Assembly: GCA_024235675.1 (NCBI GenBank)
Contig: JACKLZ010000002.1
Coordinates: 248,001 to 312,000 of the forward strand
DNA from: Zoogloeaceae bacterium
Lineage (GTDB): Bacteria; Pseudomonadota; Gammaproteobacteria; Burkholderiales; Rhodocyclaceae
Direction: 5' to 3'
DNA: 64,000 bases
Under the pieces are notes generated by a model. It did not search any database, had not been told where the DNA came from, and saw nothing but the letters and a program-made list of their open reading frames with translations. The stretch's first letter is position 1; the number at the start of each line of letters is the position of its first letter. Position numbers and translations under genes: made by a program. Of the stretch, positions 8,865 to 17,075 are shown one piece after another.

Positions 8865-10244
8865 TCACGCCGGATCGAAAATCCGCCCGGGGTTGAGCAG
8901 CTGTTTCGGGTCCAGCGCCTGCTTGAGCGCGCGCATCACCGCGATCTCGCCCTCGCTGCGGCAATAACCCAGCCAGGCGCGCTTCTCGGCACCGATGCCG
9001 TGCTCGGCCGAGACCGAACCATGTCGGCTTTTCAGCGGCGCATACACTGCCTCGTCGCACACCGCATGCTCGGCGCCATCTATGCCGGGCTGAACGAACA
9101 GGTGCAGATTGCCGTCCGCCATGTGACCAAAAACAATGCAGCGCGCCTCGGGCCACTCGGCCGCGATATTGGCGCGCATTTCGGTCACGTAGCTCGTCAT
9201 CTCGCGAATCGGCAGGCTCACGTCGTACAAAAAGGTGGTGCGCCCGTGCAGCATCGCCTCGAAGTCCTCACGCAAGTCCCACAACGCGCGGCGTTCGCTC
9301 TCGGACTTGGGTATCACCGCATCGACGATCAAACCGGCTTCGAAGGCGGCTTCGAGCAGCGTCTCGAAACGCGCGGTATCGGCCACCGCATCTGCACCCT
9401 CGGCCTGCAGCATCACGTAAAACGGGTAGTCCCGATCCATCGGCGCGCGGTGCCCGCCCGGCTCGGTGGCCGCCTGAAAGTAGTCGTTCCACATCACCTC
9501 AAACGCGCTCAGTGTGCCCGCCAGATCGCGCTGCATGCGCGACAACAGCTCGGTCACCTGATCGAAGCTGTCGAGCGCCACCAGCGCCGCATTGCAACTG
9601 GTGGGCAGCGGATGCAGGCGCAGCACCACGCGGGTCACGATGCCCAGCGTCCCCTCGGTGCCGATCATCAATTGCTTGAGGTCGTAGCCGGCGTTGTTCT
9701 TGAGCATCTGGTTCATGCTCGAGAGCACCGTGCCGTCGGCCAGCACCGCCTCCAGCCCGAGTACCAGCGCACGCATCATGCCGTAGCGCAGCACGTTGAT
9801 GCCGCCGGCGTTGGTCGCCACATTACCGCCAATGGTGCAGCTGCCGCGCGCGCCCAGATCCAGCGCAAACAGCAGGTCCTGCGCCCGCGCCGCCTCCTGC
9901 AGCGCCTGCAGGGTCACGCCCGCCTGCACCGTAGCCGTGCCACCGACCGCATCGATGGCCTCGATGGCGTTCATGCGCTCGAGCGACAGAATCACTTCCC
10001 GCCGGGACGCCACCGCGCCCTGCACACAGCCGGTCAATCCGCCCTGCGTGACCACCGGCTGATCGAAGCGATGGCAGATTGCCAGCGCCGTGCTCACCTC
10101 TGCCGTGCTGCGCGGACGCAGCACCGCGATCGCCTGGGTCGGCGCGGCGTCCCAGTAACTGGTGGCGCGGTCGGCCACCGCCGCCCCGTGCATCACCACA
10201 TCCTCGCCCAACGCGTCGATCAAGACCTGCAACACATCACTCAT
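8865..10244 (-). CDS. FAD-binding D-2-hydroxyacid dehydrogenase (D-lactate/glycolate oxidase GlcD/Dld type)
   Basis: The 459-residue flavoprotein has an N-terminal FAD_binding_4 domain (about 35-175, with GGLTGCVQGAV and GGNVATNAGGINVLRYG) and a C-terminal FAD-oxidase_C domain ending SAEHGIGAEKR and LDPKQLLNPGRIF. The family oxidises D-lactate, glycolate or related 2-hydroxyacids and passes electrons to the respiratory chain or cytochrome c; the substrate cannot be fixed from sequence. A ribosome site (AAGGAG) precedes the ATG. It is divergent from a FadR-type regulator with a palindrome between them, a common pairing for 2-hydroxyacid use. Confidence 0.87.
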   Translation of the reverse strand: MSDVLQVLIDALGEDVVMHGAAVADRATSYWDAAPTQAIAVLRPRSTAEVSTALAICHRFDQPVVTQGGLTGCVQGAVASRREVILSLERMNAIEAIDAVGGTATVQAGVTLQALQEAARAQDLLFALDLGARGSCTIGGNVATNAGGINVLRYGMMRALVLGLEAVLADGTVLSSMNQMLKNNAGYDLKQLMIGTEGTLGIVTRVVLRLHPLPTSCNAALVALDSFDQVTELLSRMQRDLAGTLSAFEVMWNDYFQAATEPGGHRAPMDRDYPFYVMLQAEGADAVADTARFETLLEAAFEAGLIVDAVIPKSESERRALWDLREDFEAMLHGRTTFLYDVSLPIREMTSYVTEMRANIAAEWPEARCIVFGHMADGNLHLFVQPGIDGAEHAVCDEAVYAPLKSRHGSVSAEHGIGAEKRAWLGYCRSEGEIAVMRALKQALDPKQLLNPGRIFDPA

Positions 10245-10298
10245 CTGCCATCTCCTTCCACCTGACGCGCGCAGTCCGTTGCCACACGCGCTGATTTA

Positions 10299-10315
10299 AA
10301 CCTGTATGATAGGTT
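10299..10315. promoter_or_regulatory. Candidate operator of the FadR-type regulator
   Basis: AACCT-N7-AGGTT is a perfect 5+5 inverted repeat in the 94-base gap between the divergent dehydrogenase and regulator genes. It sits 24 bases before the regulator ATG. Spacing and position suit a GntR/FadR-family dimer; binding is inferred. Confidence 0.5.
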
Positions 10316-10338
10316 GAGTTAGACTTATAACACCAAAT

Positions 10339-11070
10339 ATGCCCCGACACCATCCGCCGAAGCCCCCCGCCGACACCGCGCCACCGACCACCCGGGTCGA
10401 CGACGCCATCCGCGCGATGACCGATTACATCCATGGCGAAGGCCTCAAGGTGGGCGACAAGCTGCCCAGCGAGGCCGCGTTCGCCGACAGGCTGGGTGTC
10501 AGCCGAACCGTGGTGCGCGAGGCCTTCAAGTCGCTGGCCGCCATGCGCATCATCGAGATGCGCGCGGGCCGACGCGCGCAGGTGTGCGCCTTCGACGCCT
10601 CGGTCATCGCCTTGTCACTGACTCATGCGCTACGCACCGAGCAGATCAACGCTCAACAGATGTGGGATGCCCGCCGGGCGGTCGAAATGCGCACCGTGGC
10701 CCTGGCGGCCATGCGCCGAACCGACGCCGAAGCGGCCGGGCTACTCGGACTGGTCGCTCAGATGCGCAGCAGCGTCGACGACTTGGCGGGCATGACCGAG
10801 CAGGACATCGCCTTTCATACCGCCATTGCCGACGCCACCCGGAACCCGCTGTTTCCGGTGCTGGTCACCTCGCTGACCAGTGCGATACGGGAAACCAACC
10901 CCATCGTCTGGCGTCACCGCCGCGATACCGACGCCCGACGGGAAGTCGTCGAGGCACACGCCGGCATCGCACAGGCCATCGCCGATGGCGATCCGGAGGC
11001 CGCCTGCGCGGCGCTGGCGGCGCATTTTGATCTGGCCTCGCGGGCGCTGGTGACGGCGGGGTTCAACTAG
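10339..11070 (+). CDS. GntR/FadR-family transcriptional regulator
   Basis: The 243-residue protein has an N-terminal winged helix (about 20-85, LPSEAAFADRLGVSRTVVREAFKSLAAM). It is followed by an FCD ligand-binding domain (about 100-235) with the metal-site pattern EQDIAFHTAIADATRN. FCD regulators respond to small carboxylates such as lactate, glycolate or pyruvate. Divergence from the D-2-hydroxyacid dehydrogenase suggests that it controls that gene and itself through the palindrome at 10299-10315. Confidence 0.9.
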   Translation: MPRHHPPKPPADTAPPTTRVDDAIRAMTDYIHGEGLKVGDKLPSEAAFADRLGVSRTVVREAFKSLAAMRIIEMRAGRRAQVCAFDASVIALSLTHALRTEQINAQQMWDARRAVEMRTVALAAMRRTDAEAAGLLGLVAQMRSSVDDLAGMTEQDIAFHTAIADATRNPLFPVLVTSLTSAIRETNPIVWRHRRDTDARREVVEAHAGIAQAIADGDPEAACAALAAHFDLASRALVTAGFN

Positions 11071-11100
11071 GCCCGCTCGAGGGCGCGACGTCGGGCCGCG

Positions 11101-11178
11101 CCGTAGATCCTATGAGCGAAGCGCATCCACCGAACAACGCCTCGATGCGGCACCGATGGCGGATGCGCCTGCGGCTTA
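11101..11178. repeat. Dispersed palindromic element (GTAG... GCGCATCCACC type)
   Basis: A CGTAG start is followed by GCGCATCC (11121-11128), which is repeated in inverted form at 11161-11168, and by TTATCCACCCTGCG. It is a degenerate member of the GTAGG-type intergenic palindromes seen at several other places in this window. It fills much of the 167-base gap between the convergent genes. Confidence 0.55.
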
Positions 11179-11216
11179 TCCACCCTGCGTCATGCGGGCG
11201 CCTCCCGCCGCGCTCG

Positions 11217-11243
11217 GGCTGAGGCAGCAAAGCCGCCTCAGCC
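11217..11243. terminator. Convergent hairpin after fadR-type gene / kinase-like gene
   Basis: GGCTGAGGC (11217-11225) pairs with GCCTCAGCC (11235-11243) around a 9-base loop. The right arm contains the stop codon of the minus-strand gene. It could end transcription in either direction, though no long T-run follows. Confidence 0.5.
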
Positions 11244-11846
11244 GAGAAACACCGGGTCCGAAAACACCAGAGTGCCATCCGGGCGCACCAGCAAGTTGCC
11301 CTCGCTGAGAATATCGGGCATCACCTGATACGTTTCGATGAAATCAGCCAACGCCCGCAGCCCGTCGAACAGGCTGCCAGTCACGCCGACCGGAGGCGTC
11401 TTCACCAGATCGAACAACGCCATTCGCCCCATGTCAGCGCCCACGTCGGCCCAGCGCCGACACGCCGCCCAGTAAGCGGCGGCGAGCGCCTCAGCCGCCG
11501 CCGATGCCGGTGAGCCGGCCTCAATGGGATAGAGGTGCTCCATTTCGATCAGATGCAGAAGATTGCCGGTCGACGCGCGGCCAATGACGCCATGGTCGGC
11601 AAAAACACGCGGGAAATGCGGCCCGGCCGGGCGGTCCTCGGCGGTGTAGTAGAAATGATCCGCCGGAGAACTGACGACCTTCAACACCCGCTCGCCATCG
11701 CCTTTGGCGAGCACGATGCTGTACTCGCCGCGACCGATCTCGTCGAGACCGTCGAGCATGGGGTGCGGCGGCACCGGATCGGCAAAGAGGATGTCGGCAC
11801 GGCCGAAGCGCTCACGCGCGCTGGTCCTGCCCGGTTCGCAAGGCAT
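11238..11846 (-). CDS. Hypothetical protein with kinase-like motifs
   Basis: The 202-residue protein has no clear named family that I recognise. Visible features resemble a minimal protein-kinase fold. A Gly-rich loop-like GRGEYSIVLAKG is followed by a candidate lysine (RVLKVV), a hinge-like LIEMEHLYPI, and near the C terminus D-x3-GN (PDILSEGNLLV) followed by FSDP, which recalls the catalytic-loop Asp/Asn and the metal-binding Asp. The start is uncertain; a later ATG at MLDGLDEIGRG would remove about 29 residues. The neighbours (FadR regulator, FabI) give no hint of role. Confidence 0.6.
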   Translation of the reverse strand: MPCEPGRTSARERFGRADILFADPVPPHPMLDGLDEIGRGEYSIVLAKGDGERVLKVVSSPADHFYYTAEDRPAGPHFPRVFADHGVIGRASTGNLLHLIEMEHLYPIEAGSPASAAAEALAAAYWAACRRWADVGADMGRMALFDLVKTPPVGVTGSLFDGLRALADFIETYQVMPDILSEGNLLVRPDGTLVFSDPVFLG

Positions 11847-11855
11847 CCGAAAAGT

Positions 11856-12635
11856 CTAGCCGACGATGTTGTATCCCGCATCGACAAAGTGAATGCCGCC
11901 GGTAATCAGACGCCCGGCGTCCGACACCAGAAAGGCGGTCAACGCACCGATGTCTTCGGGCGTGACCAGCGAGTGCATGGGCGCGCGCTCGATCGCCGAG
12001 GCCATCAGGTCGTCAAAGCGGGCAATGCCCGAGGCGGCGCGGGTCATCAACGGGCCCGGCGAAACGGCATTCACGCGGATATTTTTCGGACCCAGTTCGC
12101 AGGCCATGTAGCGGGTGGCCGCTTCGAGCGCCGCCTTGCACAGACCCATCACACCGTAGTTGGCAATCACCTTTTCCGAACCGAGATAGGTCATGGTGAT
12201 CAACGAGCCACCGCCGGCCTTCTCCATCAAGGGCTCGACCATCTTGGCCATACGCACGAATGAGTGGGTGGACACATCCATGGCCATGGCAAAACCGTCG
12301 GCGGAGGTATCCACCACCCGACCGTGCAGGTCGTCCCGCTTGGCAAACGCCATGCTGTGGATCGCGAAATCGAGCTTGCCGAAATGCGCGAGGATCTTCG
12401 CCTGCACATCGGCCATGGTCTCCGGGCGAGTCACATCGAGCGCGTAGACATGCTCCACGCCCAGACGATGCACCACCGGTTCGATAAACGCCCGCGTCTT
12501 GTCATTCTGGTAGGTCACGATCAGCTTGGCCCCCGCCTCGACGCAGGATTCGGCCACGCCGGTCGAGATCGACTTTTCGTTTGCAATACCGGTAATCAGC
12601 CCGACTTTTTCGCTCAGATCGACAATTGCTTGCAT
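11856..12635 (-). CDS. fabI: Enoyl-[acyl-carrier-protein] reductase FabI (NADH)
   Basis: The 259-residue short-chain dehydrogenase catalyses the last step of each fatty-acid elongation cycle. It has the FabI-specific N-terminal nucleotide motif GLITGIANEKSIS, in place of the classic GxxxGxG. The active-site array is Y150 (MTYLGSEK), Y160 and K167 (Y-x6-K). Length is usual for the family. The gene is ten bases upstream of the kinase-like gene on the same strand, so the two may be cotranscribed. Confidence 0.96.
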   Translation of the reverse strand: MQAIVDLSEKVGLITGIANEKSISTGVAESCVEAGAKLIVTYQNDKTRAFIEPVVHRLGVEHVYALDVTRPETMADVQAKILAHFGKLDFAIHSMAFAKRDDLHGRVVDTSADGFAMAMDVSTHSFVRMAKMVEPLMEKAGGGSLITMTYLGSEKVIANYGVMGLCKAALEAATRYMACELGPKNIRVNAVSPGPLMTRAASGIARFDDLMASAIERAPMHSLVTPEDIGALTAFLVSDAGRLITGGIHFVDAGYNIVG

Positions 12636-12802
12636 GATTCACCCTCTCCATCGAGTCAATATTCTGCGTCGCACCAAACGCGGACGCCCACTCAATTAGA
12701 CGGCCAACACAGGAAAAACCTGAAGAATTTTTTGTGACAAACGCCATGAATTTTTGCAGCGCAGCAGCCGTAGACTAGAATGCGTCCCACAAGGAGGCGG
12801 TA

Positions 12803-13321
12803 ATGAACCGATCCGAGATTTATGTCTTTCTGGACTTCGATGGCGTCACCCATCCGCTGCGCGAGGTGGAAGACTTCCGCTGTCTGCCACGCATCGAAGC
12901 CGTGCTGCGCGAATTCGACGAATGCCGCGTGGTCATCACCTCCGACTGGCGCACGCTATTTTCCCTGCGCCGACTGCAGGCGCACTTCGCAGACGACATT
13001 CGCGCACGCGTCATCGGCGTGACCCCGTTCCGGCTACCGGGCCACAACAGCGACTTCTACGGTCTGCGCGAAGCCGAAGCCCGTCAATGGCTCGCCGACC
13101 ACGCCGCCGCCGACGCCCCGTGGCTGGCCATCGACGACGCGCCCGGCAACTGGCCGACCCGCGCCCGACTGATCCTCACCGACTTCAAATCCGGCTTCAT
13201 GGACGACGACGCCGAGCGCATGCGTTCCGTCCTCAAGGCATATCGCGCAGGCCTTGTCCACGACGACGCCCCACGCCACAACCCGCACTGGGGCCAGTCC
13301 GGGCTCGCACCGAGCACCTGA
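12803..13321 (+). CDS. HAD-like hydrolase, Swiss-Army-Knife RNA-repair-type HAD domain
   Basis: The 172-residue protein contains HAD motif I D11-x-D13 (FLDFDGVTHP), motif II around VVITSDWR and a motif IV-like LAIDDAPG. Overall it resembles the small HAD domain associated with RNA repair (HAD_SAK_2), found in many stand-alone bacterial proteins of unknown role. AAGGAGG lies 7 bases before the ATG. It probably acts as a phosphatase or phosphotransferase; the substrate is unknown. Confidence 0.75.
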   Translation: MNRSEIYVFLDFDGVTHPLREVEDFRCLPRIEAVLREFDECRVVITSDWRTLFSLRRLQAHFADDIRARVIGVTPFRLPGHNSDFYGLREAEARQWLADHAAADAPWLAIDDAPGNWPTRARLILTDFKSGFMDDDAERMRSVLKAYRAGLVHDDAPRHNPHWGQSGLAPST

Positions 13322-13672
13322 CCCAACCCGCAGCAAAGCTAGGTTTCAAACGCGCATCGGCCAATGGTCACACACCGGCGCCCCCAGACCAGCCCCCGGC
13401 TAACGAGACAGACTTGCTGACGCATCCCCACCAACTTCCGAGCACGTGAGGAACGCCCCGTCAAGCGTCGCACTTTTTTACACTCCCAGTAACCGCTCTT
13501 TAAATATGGTTTTATACGTCGGCAAAAAACGGCACAAAACAACATAAATACAAGAACTTACGACGCACAACAAACAATCTGGCCCGATTCATGCTTTGAG
13601 CAAACCAAACAATTTGTTACCGAACTTCTCCCACCGAAGAACGGTATTTACGCAACACAAAGGGGGTTCAAC
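13322..13672. other. A+T-rich intergenic region before the PEP-CTERM gene
   Basis: This 351-base stretch has no convincing gene. From about 13480 it is markedly A+T-richer than the surroundings (for example TTTAAATATGG, TTTATACG), which suits a promoter for the 13673 gene. I did not find a clear -24/-12 or palindromic operator. Confidence 0.5.
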
Positions 13673-14458
13673 ATGAAGATCAAGAAAAACGTAGCCGTCG
13701 TCTGCGCGGCAATCAGCCTGATGAGTGCAGGTGCCGCAAACGCGGGCGTTGCCGCAATCTGGAGCGACGCATACAGCCCCTCCACGCTGAACAACTTCTA
13801 CAACGGTCTGGCAGGCCATAGCTCGACCATCGTGAGCGGCCAACTCGACACGATCAACTTGTCGGGCGTCAATCTGCTGTGGGCCATCCAGCCGAACAAT
13901 GACTATACCGCTGCAGAAATCAGCACCATGAGCACCTTCCTGGCCGGCGGTGGCCGCATCGCATTCATGGGCGAGCACGGGACGTTTGTGCCGGCGTACA
14001 ACACGCGCATCAACTTTGCACTGGCCGCCCTCGGCTCGACCATTTCGGTCGTGAATACCGTGTCTGACTCAGGCTTCCGTTCCGCATCCGTCGCTGACGG
14101 CCAGATCCTGAACCACCCGCTCACCGTCGGTGTGAACACTTACCAGTACGCAGCGTTTGCACCACTGCTGGTCTCCGGCTCGGCCCAGGTCCTGATGGTT
14201 GGTGAAGACAACCCGAACGATGTCATGATGGCTTACCAGAATATCGGTCCGGGTAGCGTTTTCCTCATCACTGACCAGAACGTCTGGGACAACTCCCCCA
14301 CTTGGGGCGCCTTCGATAACGAACGCATGTTCGAAAACCTGCTGGTCGGCAACACCGGCGCACCGCCGGTCAATCCGGTTCCGGAACCCGCATCGCTGGC
14401 CCTGCTCGGTATGGGTCTGCTGGGTCTGAACCTGGCTCGCCGCCGCAAGGCTGCCTGA
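13673..14458 (+). CDS. PEP-CTERM sorting-domain protein
   Basis: The 261-residue exported protein has a signal peptide (residues 1-24, ending AANA). The body of about 200 residues includes a ThuA/GATase-like stretch (IWSDAY, FLAGGGRIAFMGEHG). The C terminus is a classic PEP-CTERM tripartite signal, VPEPASLALLGMGLLGLNLARRRKAA split as Pro-Glu-Pro, hydrophobic helix and Arg-rich tail (about 236-261). Such proteins are sorted by an exosortase to the cell surface, often with exopolysaccharide. No exosortase gene lies in the window. AGGGGG precedes the ATG. Confidence 0.85.
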   Translation: MKIKKNVAVVCAAISLMSAGAANAGVAAIWSDAYSPSTLNNFYNGLAGHSSTIVSGQLDTINLSGVNLLWAIQPNNDYTAAEISTMSTFLAGGGRIAFMGEHGTFVPAYNTRINFALAALGSTISVVNTVSDSGFRSASVADGQILNHPLTVGVNTYQYAAFAPLLVSGSAQVLMVGEDNPNDVMMAYQNIGPGSVFLITDQNVWDNSPTWGAFDNERMFENLLVGNTGAPPVNPVPEPASLALLGMGLLGLNLARRRKAA

Positions 14459-14481
14459 TCACTGCAAACCATTGCAGCTGA

Positions 14482-14517
14482 AACGACAAAAGCGACCGCG
14501 AGGTCGCTTTTGTCGTT
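14482..14517. terminator. Perfect 16-bp hairpin terminator between convergent genes
   Basis: AACGACAAAAGCGACC (14482-14497) pairs without mismatch to 14502-14517 around a GCGA loop. The arms contain A4/T4 tracts, so it can stop the PEP-CTERM transcript on the plus strand and ahpF on the minus strand. Confidence 0.85.
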
Positions 14518-14533
14518 AACACGGCCAATGCCA

Positions 14534-16108
14534 TCACACCGTTGATGCGGCCTCTTGTGGTACCGAACTGCGGATCAAGTGATCAAACGCCGACAGCGCC
14601 GCCTTTGACCCTTCGCCCATCGCGATGATGATCTGCTTGTAGGGCACGGTGGTCGCGTCGCCGGCAGCGAATACGCCCGGCACACTGGTTTCGCCGCGTG
14701 CGTTGATCTCAATCTCACCGTGCTTGCTCAAGCCGACCACGCCCTTGAGCCAGTCGGTGTTGGGCAGCAGGCCGATCTGCACGAACACGCCTTCGAGCGC
14801 CACGCTGTGCGAGTCGCCGCTGCGACGGTCGGTATAGACCAGGCCATTGACCTTGCCGTCGGCACCCGTCACTTCGGTGGTTTGCGCATCGGTGTGGATG
14901 CTGACGTTGGGCAGGCTCTTGAGCTTGGCCTGCAACACGGCATCGGCGCGCAATTCGCTGCTGAACTCAAGCAGCGTCACGTGCGCCACGACGCCGGCCA
15001 GGTCGATCGCCGCCTCGACGCCCGAGTTGCCGCCGCCGACCACCGCGACGCGCTTGCCACGGAACAAGGGCCCGTCGCAGTGCGGGCAGTAGGCCACGCC
15101 GCGACCACGGTATTCGCGCTCGCCGGGCACGTTCATCTCGCGCCAGCGCGCGCCGGTGGCGAGGATGATGGCTTTGGCTTTCACGGTGGCGCCGCTGGCC
15201 AAGCGAATCTCGTGCAAGTCACCAGGGATCAGCGCCTCGGCGCGCTGGCCGTCCATCACGTCCACTTCATACTGCTTCACATGCTGCTCAAGCGCAGCGA
15301 CCAGCTTCGGCCCCTCGGTTTCCTTCACCGAGATGAAGTTTTCGATCGCCATGGTGTCGAGCACCTGACCGCCAAAGCGCTCGGACACCACGCCGGTACG
15401 CACACCTTTGCGGGCGGCGTAGATCGCCGCCGCCGCGCCGGCCGGACCGCCGCCAACGATGAGCACGTCGAAGGTATCCTTGTCGGCGATCTTCGCCGCG
15501 TCGCGGGCCTGTGCGCCAGTGTCGACCTTGGCGAGAATCTCTTTCAGATTCATGCGCCCCTGGCCGAAAGCTTCGCCGTTCAGATAGACGCTGGGCACGG
15601 CCAGAATCTTGTTGCGCTCGACTTCGTCCTGAAACAGCGCGCCATCGACCATGGTGTGGCGGATATTGGGGTTGAGCGTCGCCATCAGGTTGAGCGCCTG
15701 CACCACTTCCGGGCAGTTCTGGCAGGACAGCGAAATGTAGGTGACGAAGTCGAATTGCCCTTCAATCGCCTTGATCTGCTCGATCACATCAGCCTCGACC
15801 TTGGGCGGATGGCCGCCCACCTGCAGCAAGGCCAGCACCAGCGAGGTGAATTCGTGGCCCATCGGGATGCCGGCAAAGCGCACACCCAAGTCGGCGCCGG
15901 CTCGGTTGAGCCCAAAAGACGGGGTGCGCACGGCCGCATCACGCGTCTCGAACAGCGTGATCTTGTCAGTCAGACCCGCAATGTCGTTCAACAAGGCGAG
16001 CATCTCGACGGACTTGGCGCCGTCGTCGACATTGGCCGTGATTTCGATCGGCTGGGTGACGTTCTGCAGGTAGATCGAAAGCTGTTGCTTAAGATTGGCG
16101 TCGAGCAT
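14534..16108 (-). CDS. ahpF: Alkyl hydroperoxide reductase subunit F
   Basis: The 524-residue flavoprotein uses NADH to re-reduce AhpC. The N-terminal double-thioredoxin domain carries Cys129-x2-Cys132 (SCQNCP). The FAD motif GGGPAGAAAA is at about 219-228, and the thioredoxin-reductase-type pair Cys341-x2-Cys344 is in AYCPHCDG. Both spacings match the E. coli protein almost exactly. The gene follows ahpC on the minus strand, with hairpins in the 182-base gap. Confidence 0.97.
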   Translation of the reverse strand: MLDANLKQQLSIYLQNVTQPIEITANVDDGAKSVEMLALLNDIAGLTDKITLFETRDAAVRTPSFGLNRAGADLGVRFAGIPMGHEFTSLVLALLQVGGHPPKVEADVIEQIKAIEGQFDFVTYISLSCQNCPEVVQALNLMATLNPNIRHTMVDGALFQDEVERNKILAVPSVYLNGEAFGQGRMNLKEILAKVDTGAQARDAAKIADKDTFDVLIVGGGPAGAAAAIYAARKGVRTGVVSERFGGQVLDTMAIENFISVKETEGPKLVAALEQHVKQYEVDVMDGQRAEALIPGDLHEIRLASGATVKAKAIILATGARWREMNVPGEREYRGRGVAYCPHCDGPLFRGKRVAVVGGGNSGVEAAIDLAGVVAHVTLLEFSSELRADAVLQAKLKSLPNVSIHTDAQTTEVTGADGKVNGLVYTDRRSGDSHSVALEGVFVQIGLLPNTDWLKGVVGLSKHGEIEINARGETSVPGVFAAGDATTVPYKQIIIAMGEGSKAALSAFDHLIRSSVPQEAASTV

Positions 16109-16178
16109 GGCGTAGCTCCTGAATCAGATTTTGGGCGTAAAAATGCCCGGCAGCCCCGGGCATGGGGTGAAGCGGTGT

Positions 16179-16210
16179 CGGAAATGCGTTGGCTGTCCAA
16201 CGCATTTCCG
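16179..16210. promoter_or_regulatory. Hairpin in the ahpC-ahpF gap
   Basis: CGGAAATGCGTTGG (16179-16192) pairs perfectly with 16197-16210 around a 4-base loop. With no T-run it is best read as an mRNA 3'-stabiliser or attenuator giving more AhpC than AhpF. A second stem, CCGCCGC / GCGGCGG, lies at 16260-16277 next to the ahpC stop. Confidence 0.55.
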
Positions 16211-16290
16211 TCGCCGCCTCGGCAACGGACCGCTTCTCAGCGGTGACCGTGGGGGCCGACCGCCGCACACGCGGCGGCCGTGGAGGCCAA

Positions 16291-16857
16291 TCAGATTTTG
16301 CCGACGAGATCCAGCGACGGGGCCAGGGTCTGCTCACCCGGCGTCCACTTGGCCGGGCAGACTTCACCCGGGTGGGCGGCCACGTACTGCGCAGCCTGGA
16401 TCTTGCGGACCAGCTCTTTCGCATCACGGCCGATGCCAAGGTCGTGAATCTCGGCAACCTTGATCTCACCTTCCGGGTTGATCACGAAGGTGCCGCGCAG
16501 GGCCAGGCCTTCTTCCTCGATCATCACCTCGAAGTTGCGTGAGATGGTGCCGGTGGGGTCGCCGATCATGGCGTAGTTGATCTTCTTGATCGTCTCGGAG
16601 GCGTCATGCCAGGCCTTGTGCGTAAAGTGGGTGTCGGTCGAGACCGAGAACACTTCCACGCCCATATCCTTGAGCTGCTCGTAGTAGTCAGCCAGGTCGC
16701 CCAGTTCGGTCGGGCACACGAAGGTGAAGTCGGCCGGGTAGAAGAACACCACCGACCACTTGCCCAGCAGCGACTGCTCGGTGACTTCCTTGAACTCGCC
16801 GTTTTTGTAGGCGGTTGCTTTGAAAGGCTTGATCTTGCTGTTGATGAGGTTCGACAT
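16291..16857 (-). CDS. ahpC: Alkyl hydroperoxide reductase subunit C (2-Cys peroxiredoxin)
   Basis: The 188-residue peroxiredoxin reduces H2O2 and organic peroxides. The peroxidatic Cys48 is in DFTFVCPTELGD and the resolving Cys167 is in HPGEVCPAKW. It is full length and forms a unit with ahpF. Control by OxyR is expected from the half-site about 100 bases upstream. Confidence 0.97.
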   Translation of the reverse strand: MSNLINSKIKPFKATAYKNGEFKEVTEQSLLGKWSVVFFYPADFTFVCPTELGDLADYYEQLKDMGVEVFSVSTDTHFTHKAWHDASETIKKINYAMIGDPTGTISRNFEVMIEEEGLALRGTFVINPEGEIKVAEIHDLGIGRDAKELVRKIQAAQYVAAHPGEVCPAKWTPGEQTLAPSLDLVGKI

Positions 16858-16956
16858 GTGGTTATCTCCAGAGGGGGTTGAGGGTGTTGTTGAAGCACTG
16901 GAGCCATCCTATTGCGTCGCACTATATTGATCCAATTGAACGTACAAATTTTCCTG

Positions 16957-16971
16957 ATAGGCGCCACCTAT
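16957..16971. promoter_or_regulatory. Candidate OxyR site upstream of ahpC
   Basis: ATAG-N7-CTAT matches one half of the tetrameric OxyR consensus exactly. It lies 100 bases before ahpC, in the 218-base gap shared with the divergent ubiH-family gene. The second half-site is degenerate. Confidence 0.5.
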
Positions 16972-17075
16972 AGGTCAGCGATTGCGCGCCGCGCTTTGCC
17001 GAAAACCGCCAATGCGGTAACGTTCAGCCCCATCCGGGGTATGCACCCCGCCTTCCTGTTTTTCAGGCACTGCAC

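Noticed and set aside
13322..13672. Possible sigma-54 promoter for the PEP-CTERM gene
   Set aside because: The nearest GGCAC has no TTGC at the required -12 spacing.
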